Assembly (NCBI GenBank): GCA_030537315.1
Contig: JAUNNZ010000002.1
Location: forward strand, 1-64,000
Direction of reading: 5' to 3'
DNA from: Bacteroidia bacterium
GTDB lineage: Bacteria > Bacteroidota > Bacteroidia > Bacteroidales > UBA932
Length of the DNA stretch: 64,000 nucleotides
Positions 24,701 through 33,974 of this stretch are shown here, piece by piece. A program made the position numbers and the translations under genes. How positions within the stretch are numbered: position 1 is the first letter of the stretch; every line of letters begins with the position of its first letter. The notes beneath the pieces are model-generated. The model was given only the letters and a program-made list of their open reading frames with translations. It was not told the DNA's origin and did no database searches.

Positions 24701-25867
24701 TTATTTCAAATATTTCACCGCCGCCATCATACCCTCAACCTGACCCAGCGCAAGCATACGGCCGTGGAAAGTATAACCGGGATTATACCCCACCTTCTCG
24801 TCTCCCAGCATAGTCTTGCCGTGATCGACGCGCATCGGCAGGTTGCGTCCGGTACCCTCGAAAATCTTCACCAGTTCCACCAGGTTGACCTTGCTCCCGA
24901 CGTGCGGAGCCTCGACGAAGTCGCCTCCCGGCAGAAGGTCGCAGGAGCGCATATGCACGAAGTGCGTGCGCGGGGCGAATTCGCGGGCCATGGCCACAAC
25001 GTCGTTGTGGGCACCCGCGGAGAGCGAGCCTGCACAGAAGGTAAGTCCGTTGTGGAAATTGTCCACCGCGCCGAGGAACCAGCGGATGTCGTCAGCATTG
25101 CAGACGAGGCGCGGCATTCCGAACACCGGCATAGGCGGGTCGTCCGGGTGGACGCACATATTGATGTCATATTCGTCGCAGACGGGCATCACCGCCTCGA
25201 GGAAATATTTCATATTGGCGCGGAGATCGTCCTTTGACATCCCTTCGTAAGGTGTCATAAGTTCCTTGAACCTTGCGACCGGGCTGCCTGCGGCGTCGCC
25301 CAGAGGGCCGTTCACGAAGCCCTGGGTCTTGGTGATGATGGTGTCGATGAGCTGCTGCTTCTCGGCCTCGGTTATGACCTTGTCGAGGGTCTCGACCTTT
25401 GCTACCGTTTCGGCAGGGAAATCCTTTTCAGCGCCGGGGCGCTCAAGGATTTTCATATCGAAATATGCGAAGCGGGTGTAGTCGAAATAGAGGGATAGGG
25501 TGCCGTCCGGCATAGGGCGCTCGAGATCCGTGCGCACCCAGTCGATGACCGGCATGAAGTTGTAACAGATGGTTCTGATGCCGCATCTGCCGAGATTGGC
25601 GAGGCTGACCTTGTAGTTCTCTATCAGCCGGTCGCGGTCGGGGCCGGCATATTTTATCTGTTCGCTTACGGGAAGGCTTTCGACTACGGACCAGCGGAGT
25701 CCGAACGACTCGATATATGACTTCATCGAGTTGATTTTCCCAACTGTCCAAACGGCGCCGACAGGTTCGTCGTGCAGTGCCGTAACTATGCCTTCCACTC
25801 CGATCTGGCGCAGCATTTCAAGGGTCACCTTGTCATTCTTGCCAAACCATCTCCACGTTTTTTCCAT
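24701..25867 (-). CDS. uxuA: Mannonate dehydratase
   Basis: Dehydrates D-mannonate to 2-keto-3-deoxy-D-gluconate in the glucuronate branch of hexuronate catabolism. The product has 388 residues, normal for UxuA, with no signal peptide (cytoplasmic). The family start MEKTWRWFGKNDKVTL and the metal-site-bearing segments CVHPDDPP, TFCAGSLSAG, THFVHMRS and RVDHGKTM are all recognisable. It heads the operon with the SDR oxidoreductase. A full-match -7 element lies 28 bases upstream, in a divergent gap shared with the CpXC gene. It works downstream of the GH67 and GH2 enzymes that would liberate glucuronate. Confidence 0.95.
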   Translation of the reverse strand: MEKTWRWFGKNDKVTLEMLRQIGVEGIVTALHDEPVGAVWTVGKINSMKSYIESFGLRWSVVESLPVSEQIKYAGPDRDRLIENYKVSLANLGRCGIRTICYNFMPVIDWVRTDLERPMPDGTLSLYFDYTRFAYFDMKILERPGAEKDFPAETVAKVETLDKVITEAEKQQLIDTIITKTQGFVNGPLGDAAGSPVARFKELMTPYEGMSKDDLRANMKYFLEAVMPVCDEYDINMCVHPDDPPMPVFGMPRLVCNADDIRWFLGAVDNFHNGLTFCAGSLSAGAHNDVVAMAREFAPRTHFVHMRSCDLLPGGDFVEAPHVGSKVNLVELVKIFEGTGRNLPMRVDHGKTMLGDEKVGYNPGYTFHGRMLALGQVEGMMAAVKYLK

Positions 25868-25895
25868 TGTCTTATATAAATGATTACCGTAAAGG

Positions 25896-25903
25896 CAAAG
25901 TTA
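25896..25903 (-). promoter_or_regulatory. -7 promoter element for uxuA
   Basis: TAACTTTG on the minus strand, a full TAnnTTTG match 28 bases before the uxuA start. No -33 box was evident. Confidence 0.6.
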
Positions 25904-25914
25904 CTAAAATTAGC

Positions 25915-25922
25915 TATCTTTG
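25915..25922 (+). promoter_or_regulatory. -7 promoter element for the CpXC gene
   Basis: TATCTTTG, a full TAnnTTTG match 20 bases before the ATG at 25943. It is back-to-back with the uxuA element. Confidence 0.6.
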
Positions 25923-25942
25923 CTATGATATAGAATACAAAA

Positions 25943-26530
25943 ATGGAGAGGATCGAAAAAGTAATCTGCACAAACTGCGGAAACGTCAATGAAATCAAGG
26001 CGTATCCGAGCATCAATGCCGTGGAAGAGCCGGAACTCAAGGCAAAGGCCCTTACCGGAGAGCTGTTCGCGTGGCAGTGCCCGCACTGCGGGAAGATGAA
26101 CCTCGCCAAATACCCCGTTCTGTACCACGACTCCGCCGAGAAGCTTATTATCGTCCTAAGCGAGACACCGCTGAACGCAGAAGCCGTGCCTGAGGACTAT
26201 ACAGGCCGGCAGGTTTCAACCGTCGGGGAGTTCATCGAGAAAATCAAGATATTCGATGCAGGGCTCGATGACATCATCATCGAGATGTGCAAGTTCGTCA
26301 CCCTCCACGAGCTCGGGAAGGACGTCGAACTCAAGTTCTTCAAGATTGACGGCGCCGACTCGGAAATGACATTCACATATCCTGAAAAAGGGCAGATGGA
26401 GATGCTTGCAGTCGGCTTCAACGTCTATGAAGACTGCGCCGGTATCCTCAACCGCAATCCCCACATAAAGGAATCCGCCCACGGGCTCGTGAACGTCAGC
26501 CCTCTATGGCTCAGGAATTTCTTTGAATGA
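25943..26530 (+). CDS. CpXC-domain protein
   Basis: A 195-residue cytoplasmic protein with a CpXC-type zinc ribbon at the N-terminus: C9-x2-C12 (ICTNCGN) pairs with C46-P-x-C49 (WQCPHCGK). The rest (~60–195) is a mixed alpha/beta region without catalytic motifs I recognise. CpXC proteins are often annotated but their role is unknown. The gene is probably monocistronic: own promoter upstream, and a strong terminator beginning at its stop codon. Nothing in the neighbourhood indicates a pathway. Confidence 0.8.
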   Translation: MERIEKVICTNCGNVNEIKAYPSINAVEEPELKAKALTGELFAWQCPHCGKMNLAKYPVLYHDSAEKLIIVLSETPLNAEAVPEDYTGRQVSTVGEFIEKIKIFDAGLDDIIIEMCKFVTLHELGKDVELKFFKIDGADSEMTFTYPEKGQMEMLAVGFNVYEDCAGILNRNPHIKESAHGLVNVSPLWLRNFFE

Positions 26531-26559
26531 AAAAGCAGAAGCGGTTGCTTCTGCTTTTT
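26530..26559. terminator. Bidirectional terminator between the CpXC gene and galK
   Basis: A perfect 13-base inverted repeat (AAAAAGCAGAAGC / GCTTCTGCTTTTT) with a GGTT loop. The A and T tracts make it functional on both strands, serving two convergent genes. Confidence 0.9.
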
Positions 26560-26562
26560 CAT

Positions 26563-27720
26563 TTATGCTATCCGGCGGGCACCGTCGGAGATAACGACGT
26601 CGTAGATTTTTGGCGCGTGGCCGAAGCGGGCCTCGAACTGGCTCTTCGCTGCGTCAATGAAAGGCTGGTAGAGTTCTTCCTTGACAAGGTTTATGGTGCA
26701 GCCGCCGAAGCCGCCTCCCATCACGCGGGAACCGGTGACGTCCATCTTGCGTGCCAGTTTGTTGAGGAAGTCAAGTTCCTCGCAGCTGACCTCATAAAGC
26801 TTGCTCATACCGAAATGGGTCTGGTACATCATCTCGCCTGCCGTCTCGAAGTCGTCGCGTTCGAGGGCGTCGCAGACGTCGAGGACGCGCTGGAGTTCGC
26901 CGATTACGTATTCGGCGCGGAGGAAATCCTCTTCAGGGATTTCACCGCGGACCTCCTCGAGCCAGAGGCGTTTGCTGTCGCTGAGCGTCTCGACCTCGGG
27001 ATGGTTCTTCCTGATGGCGGCAGCCGCGTTTTCGCAGGACAGACGGCGCTTGTTGTATGCGGATGAGGCGAGTTCGTGCTTGACGCAGGAATCTACAAGG
27101 ACGAGCCTGTAGCCGTGGGCTGCTGGATCGAATGGGAAATATTTGTATTCGAGGGTCTTGCAGTTGAGACGGATGAGGCAGCCGGCCTTGCCGAAACAGG
27201 AGGCGAACTGATCCATTATGCCGCACTTCACGCCGCAGTAATTGTGCTCCGTGCTCTGACCTATCCTGGCTAGTTCGAACTTGTCGATACCGTTCCCGTT
27301 GAGTTCATTGATGGCAAAAGCGAAGCAGCTTTCAAGAGCGGCCGAGGAGCTGAGACCGGCACCCAGAGGGACATCTCCGGCAAAGGCCGCGTCAAAGCCG
27401 GCGACTTTGCCGCCGCGCTTGATTGTCTCCCGGCAGACGCCGAAGACATAGCAGGCCCAGGCCTCTGCGGGCTTGTCGGATTCTTCAAGACCGAAAGAGG
27501 AGCGGGCGTCATAATCCACCGAATAGAGGTTTACCCTGTCTGTGCCGTTAAGCTTGATTTCAGCCACTATGCCTTTATCTATAGCGCCGGGGAAGACATA
27601 CCCTCCGTTATAGTCCGTATGCTCGCCGATAAGGTTGATTCGGCCCGCCGATGCGAAAACGGCTCCGTCTTCGCCGTACATTTCAGTGAATTTCTGGTGG
27701 ATTTTAGCCTGGATATCCAT
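26563..27720 (-). CDS. galK: Galactokinase
   Basis: Phosphorylates alpha-D-galactose to galactose 1-phosphate with ATP, the first Leloir step after mutarotation by GalM (14.6 kb). The product has 385 residues. All GHMP-kinase landmarks are present: the galactokinase signature GRINLIGEHTDYNGGYVFP (~26–44), the ATP-binding PLGAGLSSSAALES, and the C-terminal GGGFGGCTI. It probably has its own promoter (27745–27752) and ends at a bidirectional terminator. The galactose transporter and galT do not lie beside it. Confidence 0.95.
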   Translation of the reverse strand: MDIQAKIHQKFTEMYGEDGAVFASAGRINLIGEHTDYNGGYVFPGAIDKGIVAEIKLNGTDRVNLYSVDYDARSSFGLEESDKPAEAWACYVFGVCRETIKRGGKVAGFDAAFAGDVPLGAGLSSSAALESCFAFAINELNGNGIDKFELARIGQSTEHNYCGVKCGIMDQFASCFGKAGCLIRLNCKTLEYKYFPFDPAAHGYRLVLVDSCVKHELASSAYNKRRLSCENAAAAIRKNHPEVETLSDSKRLWLEEVRGEIPEEDFLRAEYVIGELQRVLDVCDALERDDFETAGEMMYQTHFGMSKLYEVSCEELDFLNKLARKMDVTGSRVMGGGFGGCTINLVKEELYQPFIDAAKSQFEARFGHAPKIYDVVISDGARRIA

Positions 27721-27744
27721 AATTCCGTTGGATTTCGTAACTCA

Positions 27745-27752
27745 CAAATTTA
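27745..27752 (-). promoter_or_regulatory. Promoter for galK
   Basis: TAAATTTG (full TAnnTTTG match) 24 bases before the galK start, with a TTG about 20 bases further upstream that fits the -33 box. A second overlapping match (TATTTTTG, 27754–27761) lies just upstream. Confidence 0.6.
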
Positions 27753-28616
27753 TCAAAAATATACATTAAGCACAATAGGGAGATGGTCGCTGACCCCACC
27801 CAGATATCGCGGTCCCGAGAATGTCCTGAGGGGTTTTCTTCCACCGAACGACTTGTCCTGGACGGTCAGGCTTGCATCATTGAAGACGGACTCGCGCACA
27901 TCGGCAAAACCGCGGGCGAAATACCCGTCTATCTTCTCCCATCCCCCGTTGTACCTGATGGTGCCGTGAGCCCCGTCATGCCAGCGGTCCTGGTTGAAAT
28001 CTCCTATGGCAAGCGCCCTGCTGACCCCGGCTGCGGCAAGAGAATCCAGCAGGCAGCCGAGGCGGCCCATGGCCGCGTCCCTGCCTGCCGTCTTGCCGCC
28101 GATCTGCGACGGGTGGTGGTTGACAGCCAGCGCCAGCGTATCTCCTGTCCTCAGGTCTTCGAACTCCGCGAGAAGGATGTCACGCGTGGCGATTACAGCG
28201 CCCGTACTGTCGTAAAGGTGTTTCGGCTGCGCCCTCAGAAGCCGGAGCGTAGCCCGGCGATACAGGAGTGCGCAGTCTATCCCCCTGTGGTCGGGCGATT
28301 CGAAATGCACGATCCTGTACCCCACTTTCCGCAGATTCGTTGAAAACAGCGTTTCACGCAGCACGTGAAGGTTTTCAACTTCGGCAAAGCCGATGGCATC
28401 CGGCATCCCGCCGAACTCGTCGGCCACCTTGAAAACGGTCTTCGCGACAGCGTTGCATTTCCTGTAGAAACGGGAGGCGCTCCAGCCCTGAGGGCCGTTT
28501 CCGGAGCGCCAGTCAAAGAAGTTCTCAACATTCCAGAACATTACAAGAAGGGAGTCCCGCTGTGCGGCGGAAGGCAGGGCAAGGAGCAGCAGGAATAAGA
28601 TTGCAGCGTGTTTCAT
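27753..28616 (-). CDS. Exported endonuclease/exonuclease/phosphatase-family protein
   Basis: A 287-residue EEP-superfamily hydrolase with an N-terminal signal peptide (from the Met at 28616: MKHAAILFLLLLALPSAAQ). It therefore acts outside the cytoplasm. The active-site set is complete: Asn in MFWNVENFFD, Glu in GFAEVENL, the His in LAVNHHPSQ, the Asp/Asn of AIGDFNQDRW, and the terminal SDHLPI. Substrates of this family range from DNA to phospholipids and inositol phosphates; nothing here decides between them. A start five codons upstream is possible but lengthens only the signal region. Divergent from ychF. Confidence 0.87.
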   Translation of the reverse strand: MKHAAILFLLLLALPSAAQRDSLLVMFWNVENFFDWRSGNGPQGWSASRFYRKCNAVAKTVFKVADEFGGMPDAIGFAEVENLHVLRETLFSTNLRKVGYRIVHFESPDHRGIDCALLYRRATLRLLRAQPKHLYDSTGAVIATRDILLAEFEDLRTGDTLALAVNHHPSQIGGKTAGRDAAMGRLGCLLDSLAAAGVSRALAIGDFNQDRWHDGAHGTIRYNGGWEKIDGYFARGFADVRESVFNDASLTVQDKSFGGRKPLRTFSGPRYLGGVSDHLPIVLNVYF

Positions 28617-28680
28617 ACCCACAAGATGCACATTACCTCCGATACGGACGATAAGAAAGATAAATATCTTTTTTTATGCT

Positions 28681-28688
28681 TACTTTTG
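28681..28688 (+). promoter_or_regulatory. -7 promoter element for ychF
   Basis: TACTTTTG, a full TAnnTTTG match, 19 bases before the ATG at 28708. Confidence 0.6.
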
Positions 28689-28707
28689 TATGATAAAATA
28701 AATCTTT

Positions 28708-29808
28708 ATGTCACTCAAGTGCGGTATCGTAGGACTGCCTAACGTCGGCAAATCCACCCTTTTCAATTGCGTCAGCTCCGGCAAGGCCCAGAGCGCCAAT
28801 TTCCCTTTCTGTACAATCGAGCCGAACCTCGGCTCCACCAACGTCCCTGACAAGAGACTTGAGGTCCTTTCCGACATCTGCAAGCCTCAGAGAACCATTC
28901 CGGCAACAGTCGATATCGTCGACATCGCCGGCCTTGTAAAGGGCGCCAGCAGGGGCGAAGGGTTGGGTAACCAGTTCCTCGCAAACATCCGCGAATGCGA
29001 TGCCATCCTGCACGTACTGCGCTGCTTTGACGACGGCAACGTCGTCCACGTGGACGGATCTGTCGATCCTGTCCGCGACAAGGAAGTTGTAGATACCGAA
29101 CTTCAGATCAAGGACCTCGAGACAGTCGAGGCCCGCCTTGGAAAGGCCGAAAAGGCAGGCAAGGCCGGTGACAAGGACGCAGCCAAGCTTGCTGCGCTGC
29201 TGGTCCGCTACAAGGCCGCCCTCGAGCAGGGAAAGAGCTGCCGCAGCGTTTCTCTCCTCAACGAGGACGAGGAAACGCTGGCCCACGACCTCTTCCTTCT
29301 CACCAACAAGCCTGTAATGTACGTCTGCAACGTTGACGATGCATCTGCAGTAAACGGCAACAAATATGTAGAGGCTGTCCGCGAAGCGGTTAAGGACGAG
29401 AATGCCGAAATCCTTGTAATCTCTGCGAAAACCGAATCTGAGATTGCCGAAATGGAGGACTACGACGACCGACAGATGTTCCTGGAGGAAATGGGTCTTG
29501 AAGAATCCGGCGTAGTCCGCCTCATCCAGGGCGCATACCACCTTCTCGGCCTGCAGACCTTCTTCACCGCAGGCGCTGACGAATGCCGCGCCTGGACCAT
29601 CCACAAGGGCGACAAGGCCCCTCGCGCCGCCGGCGTCATCCACACCGACTTCGAGAAGGGCTTCATCCGTGCGGAAGTCATCAAGTACGAGGACTTCGTG
29701 AACTACAAGACCGAATCAGCCGTCCGCGCCGCAGGCAAGATGGGAGTCGAAGGCAAGGAATACGTCGTTCAGGACGGCGACATAATGCACTTCCTCTTCA
29801 ACGTCTAA
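28708..29808 (+). CDS. ychF: Redox-regulated ATPase YchF (OLA1-type)
   Basis: A universally conserved P-loop protein of the Obg subfamily that prefers ATP and associates with ribosomes; implicated in stress responses. The product has 366 residues. The G1 loop GLPNVGKST (9–17) is followed by the switch region ([23 protein letters not shown]). The altered G4 motif (NVDD in YVCNVDDAS instead of NKxD) is what gives the family its ATP preference. The C-terminal TGS domain, ending [14 protein letters not shown], is intact. It carries its own promoter and terminator, so it is likely monocistronic. Confidence 0.96.
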   Translation: MSLKCGIVGLPNVGKSTLFNCVSSGKAQSANFPFCTIEPNLGSTNVPDKRLEVLSDICKPQRTIPATVDIVDIAGLVKGASRGEGLGNQFLANIRECDAILHVLRCFDDGNVVHVDGSVDPVRDKEVVDTELQIKDLETVEARLGKAEKAGKAGDKDAAKLAALLVRYKAALEQGKSCRSVSLLNEDEETLAHDLFLLTNKPVMYVCNVDDASAVNGNKYVEAVREAVKDENAEILVISAKTESEIAEMEDYDDRQMFLEEMGLEESGVVRLIQGAYHLLGLQTFFTAGADECRAWTIHKGDKAPRAAGVIHTDFEKGFIRAEVIKYEDFVNYKTESAVRAAGKMGVEGKEYVVQDGDIMHFLFNV

Positions 29809-29828
29809 CCGGAAATCGACATAATTGA

Positions 29829-29855
29829 AAAAGGCTCGGAAATTCCGAGCCTTTT
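29829..29855. terminator. Bidirectional terminator between ychF and ppiD
   Basis: A 13-base inverted repeat (AAAAGGCTCGGAA / TTCCGAGCCTTTT) bounded by A and T runs, between two convergent genes. Confidence 0.88.
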
Positions 29856-29878
29856 CTGTATTCCGATGCAGCTGTCTG

Positions 29879-31948
29879 CTAGAAGAATCTTTCGCGGTGA
29901 TCGACGACCTCGTCGTTCTCAGCCATAATCTGCATAACCTGCTGTGCGGCGTACTGCGCCTTCTGCGCAGCATAGTTGTTGGCATCTTCTTCGGTGTAGA
30001 ATGAGCCGGTCTGCTTGTCGTTTACCTTTGCTACATAAACTCCGAGGATACCGTCTGCAGGTGCGCTTGTGCTACCAACCTCAGTTGCATTTACGAGGCC
30101 GAGGAGAACCGGCTCGTACATGGTGTTGTTGAGAGATGCTCCTACGCGGGACTCAACGGTCGTGTCGAACGCCTCGGCAAGTGCCTCGAGGCTGCCGGCC
30201 TTCTCCTTGACGGAAGCAAGGGTAATGGCGTGCTGCTTCTCGGTTGCAAGGGTCTCGATGATTGAAGGGGTGGCTTCCTTGATTGTCGCATAACCTTCCT
30301 TGTGGGCATCCTTCAATGCAACTACGAAGAAGAAGTTGTTGTTGACGGTGATGATGTTGGATGCCTTGCCGGTCTTTGCGTCGAATGCCCAGCGGGTAAC
30401 CTCCTTGGCCTGATCAACTGCACCGTAGCTGGCGGTAGCCTCGGTGATGGTCATGGCGTGGGAGTAAACCTTTGTGGAGTCGAGGGCCTTCTTGTAGCCT
30501 TCGTATGTGCCGTTTGCAAGGGTTGCAAAGGTGTTGGCCTGTGAATAGTAGTTGTTGAAGGTCTCCTTGCTTGCAAGAGCGGTCTTCTCGAGGATGGCAA
30601 CCTGCTTCTTGGCAACCGGCTTGGTCTTCTGGGATACGAGAACCACGTGGGTGCCATACTGGGTGTCAAGAACGAACGGCTCGCCTGCCTTTGCAAAAAT
30701 GGTTGACTCGAAACCGGAGATCATAAGGCTCTGGGTGAGCCAGCCGATGCTGCCGAGCTCGCCGTTGTCGGCGGTGTTCTGGTCAACTGAATATGTAGCG
30801 GCAAGGTTTGCGAAGTTTCCGCCCTTCTTAAGTACATTAACAAGGCTGTCGGCGGTGTTCTTTGCGCCAGCACCCTGAAGGAGGATGTGCTTTACATATA
30901 CTGAGTCGGAAACCATATCAGAATCCATAACCCGGCCTGCAAGGAATGTGTTGCCGTTCTTGAGGACAGGGGTGACGTTGCTGCCACCGAAAATCTGTGC
31001 GTCAAGGTCAGCATTGATGGTCTTGAGCTCTCCTGCCTTGTACCAATAGTTGTTGAGGGAACGCTCTGAGTTCTTGAGAAGGAAAGCCTTCATGTTGTCG
31101 GTGGTGGTGAACTCATCGTAGACGGCATCGATTGCTTCGTTGGCGGCTGCGATATCGTCATCTGAAGGAACGACTTCATAGACAACATACTCGATGTCGC
31201 GGTTCGCAACCTGCTTGAAGAAATTCTTGTGGGCCTTGTAGTACTTCTTCACGTCTGTAGTGGTGACGGTGATTGAAGAATCCCTCTGGGCCGGATATCT
31301 TACAAGAACATAGTCGAAATCGGCGGTGGTGTTGTTGAATGCCATATCCTCAGCAAGCTGAAGCTTGTTTGACTTTGTGGCTGCAGTAAAGAGTGAACCA
31401 TACTTGGTATAGTTCTGCTGTGTGTAGATGGTGTTCTGGAGATAGTTCCAGAGAGTGCGGTACTGACCGGTCTGGTCCGCATCGATCTGCTGGACGAAAT
31501 CCACAAGTGCATCCGGAGAGAAATTGCCGTTCTCGTCTGAGAAGATGCCCATCTGGAGGAGAACCGGGGAGATATTGTCACCGGTGGTGAGGTCTACCAT
31601 TTCGTCCTCGCCAACATTGATGCCGGCAGCCTTTGCATTCTTGACAAACATGAACTTGTCGAGAAGGCTCTGCCAGGCCGCATTGCGGATCTGCTTCTGA
31701 GAATCTTCGTTCTGAACGGAAGATCCGGTCATAATTTCGTTGATGGTAGTGAATTTGTCAACCTCCTCCTGGAAATCAGTATAGGAGACGCTCTTGCCGG
31801 CAATGCGACCTACATCATACTTTGAGGACATTGACTGGAGAGCTGACTCAAGAGTGCTTGGGTCAATGATGAATGACAAAAGGGCCAACGCGATGATGAT
31901 GGATATCGCGAGGCCGAACTTAACGCGTATTTTTTCAAGTACCGCCAT
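29879..31948 (-). CDS. ppiD: PpiD/SurA-like periplasmic peptidyl-prolyl isomerase
   Basis: A 689-residue inner-membrane-anchored periplasmic foldase. One N-terminal transmembrane helix (~12–28) is followed by a SurA-N-like chaperone region (~40–210). A parvulin domain lies at ~350–450 (VKHILLQG at its start, then FANLAATYSVDQN, NGELGSIGW, and GTHVVLV at the end). A second, degenerate region follows to the C-terminus. It likely assists folding of exported proteins emerging from SecDF/SecY. Last gene of the coaX–porin–TPR–lptC–ppiD cluster (23-base gap to lptC). Assignment as PpiD rests on the membrane anchor plus a single clear parvulin domain. Confidence 0.88.
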   Translation of the reverse strand: MAVLEKIRVKFGLAISIIIALALLSFIIDPSTLESALQSMSSKYDVGRIAGKSVSYTDFQEEVDKFTTINEIMTGSSVQNEDSQKQIRNAAWQSLLDKFMFVKNAKAAGINVGEDEMVDLTTGDNISPVLLQMGIFSDENGNFSPDALVDFVQQIDADQTGQYRTLWNYLQNTIYTQQNYTKYGSLFTAATKSNKLQLAEDMAFNNTTADFDYVLVRYPAQRDSSITVTTTDVKKYYKAHKNFFKQVANRDIEYVVYEVVPSDDDIAAANEAIDAVYDEFTTTDNMKAFLLKNSERSLNNYWYKAGELKTINADLDAQIFGGSNVTPVLKNGNTFLAGRVMDSDMVSDSVYVKHILLQGAGAKNTADSLVNVLKKGGNFANLAATYSVDQNTADNGELGSIGWLTQSLMISGFESTIFAKAGEPFVLDTQYGTHVVLVSQKTKPVAKKQVAILEKTALASKETFNNYYSQANTFATLANGTYEGYKKALDSTKVYSHAMTITEATASYGAVDQAKEVTRWAFDAKTGKASNIITVNNNFFFVVALKDAHKEGYATIKEATPSIIETLATEKQHAITLASVKEKAGSLEALAEAFDTTVESRVGASLNNTMYEPVLLGLVNATEVGSTSAPADGILGVYVAKVNDKQTGSFYTEEDANNYAAQKAQYAAQQVMQIMAENDEVVDHRERFF

Positions 31949-31971
31949 TGTTGTATTACGTTTTTAATTAA

Positions 31972-32628
31972 TTATTCTATAGGGGCTGCGAATTTAGTAA
32001 TTTTTTTGGGAAAAGGACCAATAAAATTCACAGAATCAATCACAACCACAGTTGAATCCTTGACCACGGTCGCATATCCGTTGTACGGATTGAATAAAAT
32101 TGAATTCCGTGCGTGGTCATCGGTTCTCATGCCGTTACCTTGCATAAAGCCTTCAGGAGAATACATCTTGACATAGCAGTCGGTGTATATCTCCTCTTTC
32201 GTCTGATCCCAGTATATCGTGTCCGTTTCCATTGTCTCCATCTTCAAAACATTGTGAATCACCACGTTACCATATGCGGACCAGACTTCGTTCTTGTCGC
32301 CGTTCTTCTTCGTCGTATGACGGGCCTCATCCGCGAGGACTATCGCCTCCAGAAGGCCCTCGTCACTATACGAGAAGACGGAAATACCATACGGGAAAAG
32401 GTCGGTGTCAAGAGTGTCGTTTTCATAATGCTCCATCAGCTTCGCCTCGATTCTCATATCCACCCTGCCGTTGTCGGTCTGGATGGTGAACATGTCTATG
32501 ACGCGCTGAAGCGGCTTGCTCGCAAGGGATTCGTCGGTCTCGCGGATGCGGCCGCTGCAAGAAACGACAAAGCTGGCAATCACGGCGGTGATTGCCAGCA
32601 TATCGCAAATATTGTGTTTCCTTCTCAA
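31972..32628 (-). CDS. lptC: LPS export component LptC
   Basis: LptC belongs to the Lpt bridge that carries lipopolysaccharide from the inner to the outer membrane. The product has 218 residues, with an N-terminal hydrophobic segment ending in VVSC (Cys24), which suggests lipoprotein anchoring as in other Bacteroidetes. The LptC/OstA beta-jellyroll is recognisable from repeated strands such as GISVFSYSDEG, EVWSAYGNVVIHN and GFMQGNGMRTDD. It starts three bases after the TPR gene's stop and is followed by ppiD. Confidence 0.88.
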   Translation of the reverse strand: MRRKHNICDMLAITAVIASFVVSCSGRIRETDESLASKPLQRVIDMFTIQTDNGRVDMRIEAKLMEHYENDTLDTDLFPYGISVFSYSDEGLLEAIVLADEARHTTKKNGDKNEVWSAYGNVVIHNVLKMETMETDTIYWDQTKEEIYTDCYVKMYSPEGFMQGNGMRTDDHARNSILFNPYNGYATVVKDSTVVVIDSVNFIGPFPKKITKFAAPIE

Positions 32629-32631
32629 GAA

Positions 32632-33954
32632 CTATCTCGAAGTGCGAACGGTGGTGGTAGCCCTCATACCGCCGCAAACAACGGTGTAGGACTGGCCGTT
32701 CTGGATGTCATACATAAAGGCATCCTCAGCTTTCGGGAAGTAAGCGCTGTACTGACCGATGTATCTGTTGGCCTCGTCGGTGAGAGATGGGTCTGCGTTC
32801 TTGGCCTTGGCCATATAGTCGCAGGCAACCCACATAGGTGCGCGGACTGCGATTTCATCGCCGCCGCAACGGGTGCCGGCCCAGATATTGCCGATGAGGA
32901 AGTATGCCTTGCCGGCAAATTTCTCATCCATGCTTGCCGCCTGGTTTGCGTATTCGAAAGCCTTTGCATTGCGGCTGTTCTTATAGCAGAAAGTAGCAAG
33001 TTCGTAAGTGTACTCGGCATCCTTGACAGCGTCGGTATCTTCACTTGCGATCGTTGCAAGCAAATAATCGATAGCCTCGTCGACGTTGCCGCGGGCTGAA
33101 TGGAGCCTGTAGAGGTAGTATGATGAGCTTGCAGAAGGGTTCTGCTTGTTCATTACGGTGACTGCCTTGAGGAAAAGGTCATTGTCGGTGCAACCGTCGG
33201 TAAGGGTCATTGTCTTGGCGATGGTTGTGGCAAGAGCGAGATTGTCAGGATCTGCCGCAAGGCGCGGGGTGTAGAGTTCGAGAAGGTTGTCGCAGCTTGC
33301 AACCTTGCTGGCTGCGAACACGCTGCCCATGTCATTCTTTACAGATGCGATTTCGGTAGCATCCTTGTCGTCCTTAGGCTGGATCTTCTCGAGGAGGTCA
33401 TTGTTGCGCTGATACGTCTCGATCACATCTTCTGTCTGGAGTGCGCCACCCTGGAAAAGCTCTACTGCGGCCTGGAGGTCGAAGAGGAGAATGCGGGGAC
33501 GTACAGAAGCCTGGGTGGCCTCAATGATGTTCTCGTAGTTCTCGAAAAGATAATTCGGGTCATCCTTTATGAAGTTGTTCATATCGAGACCCATATTGTT
33601 CCATGCTGTGATGGCGCTCTTAGGATAATTCTCGATTCTGGTCTTATAAAGGGTCATAAGGGTATCTACGAGAGCTGCCTTATATTCCTTGTTCTTCGAA
33701 TTCTTATTGATAAGTCTCTTGACAAGGGTTGCACCTTCGATATAAAGGTTCTGTCTTGCGTTTGCAGGGCAGATGCTGTAAGCCTTTCTCCAACTTGGGA
33801 TGGCTTCATCGTAGTTCTTCTGCTTGTAGTACTCCTGATAGTAGGACATGTACTTGAAACACTCTGTGTTGTCAGGCTGTGTTCCCTGTGCTTTTGCGTT
33901 GAAACCGGTCAGGGACAACGCAAAAATGAATACTGCTAGTGTAATCTTTTTCAT
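32632..33954 (-). CDS. Exported TPR-repeat protein
   Basis: A 440-residue periplasmic protein with a signal peptide (1–22, ending NAKAQ). Helical repeats of the tetratricopeptide type can be traced (YYQEYYKQKNYDEAIPSWRK near the N-terminus; LHSARGNVDEAIDYLL and YKNSRNAKAFEYANQAASMD near the C-terminus). Several cysteines are spread through it. The tail is basic and Thr/Arg-rich (GGMRATTTVRTSR). It lies between a FadL-like porin and lptC in an envelope-biogenesis cluster. A scaffolding role in outer-membrane assembly is a guess from context. Confidence 0.82.
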   Translation of the reverse strand: MKKITLAVFIFALSLTGFNAKAQGTQPDNTECFKYMSYYQEYYKQKNYDEAIPSWRKAYSICPANARQNLYIEGATLVKRLINKNSKNKEYKAALVDTLMTLYKTRIENYPKSAITAWNNMGLDMNNFIKDDPNYLFENYENIIEATQASVRPRILLFDLQAAVELFQGGALQTEDVIETYQRNNDLLEKIQPKDDKDATEIASVKNDMGSVFAASKVASCDNLLELYTPRLAADPDNLALATTIAKTMTLTDGCTDNDLFLKAVTVMNKQNPSASSSYYLYRLHSARGNVDEAIDYLLATIASEDTDAVKDAEYTYELATFCYKNSRNAKAFEYANQAASMDEKFAGKAYFLIGNIWAGTRCGGDEIAVRAPMWVACDYMAKAKNADPSLTDEANRYIGQYSAYFPKAEDAFMYDIQNGQSYTVVCGGMRATTTVRTSR

Positions 33955-33974
33955 ACCTATGTTGTTAGTTTTTG

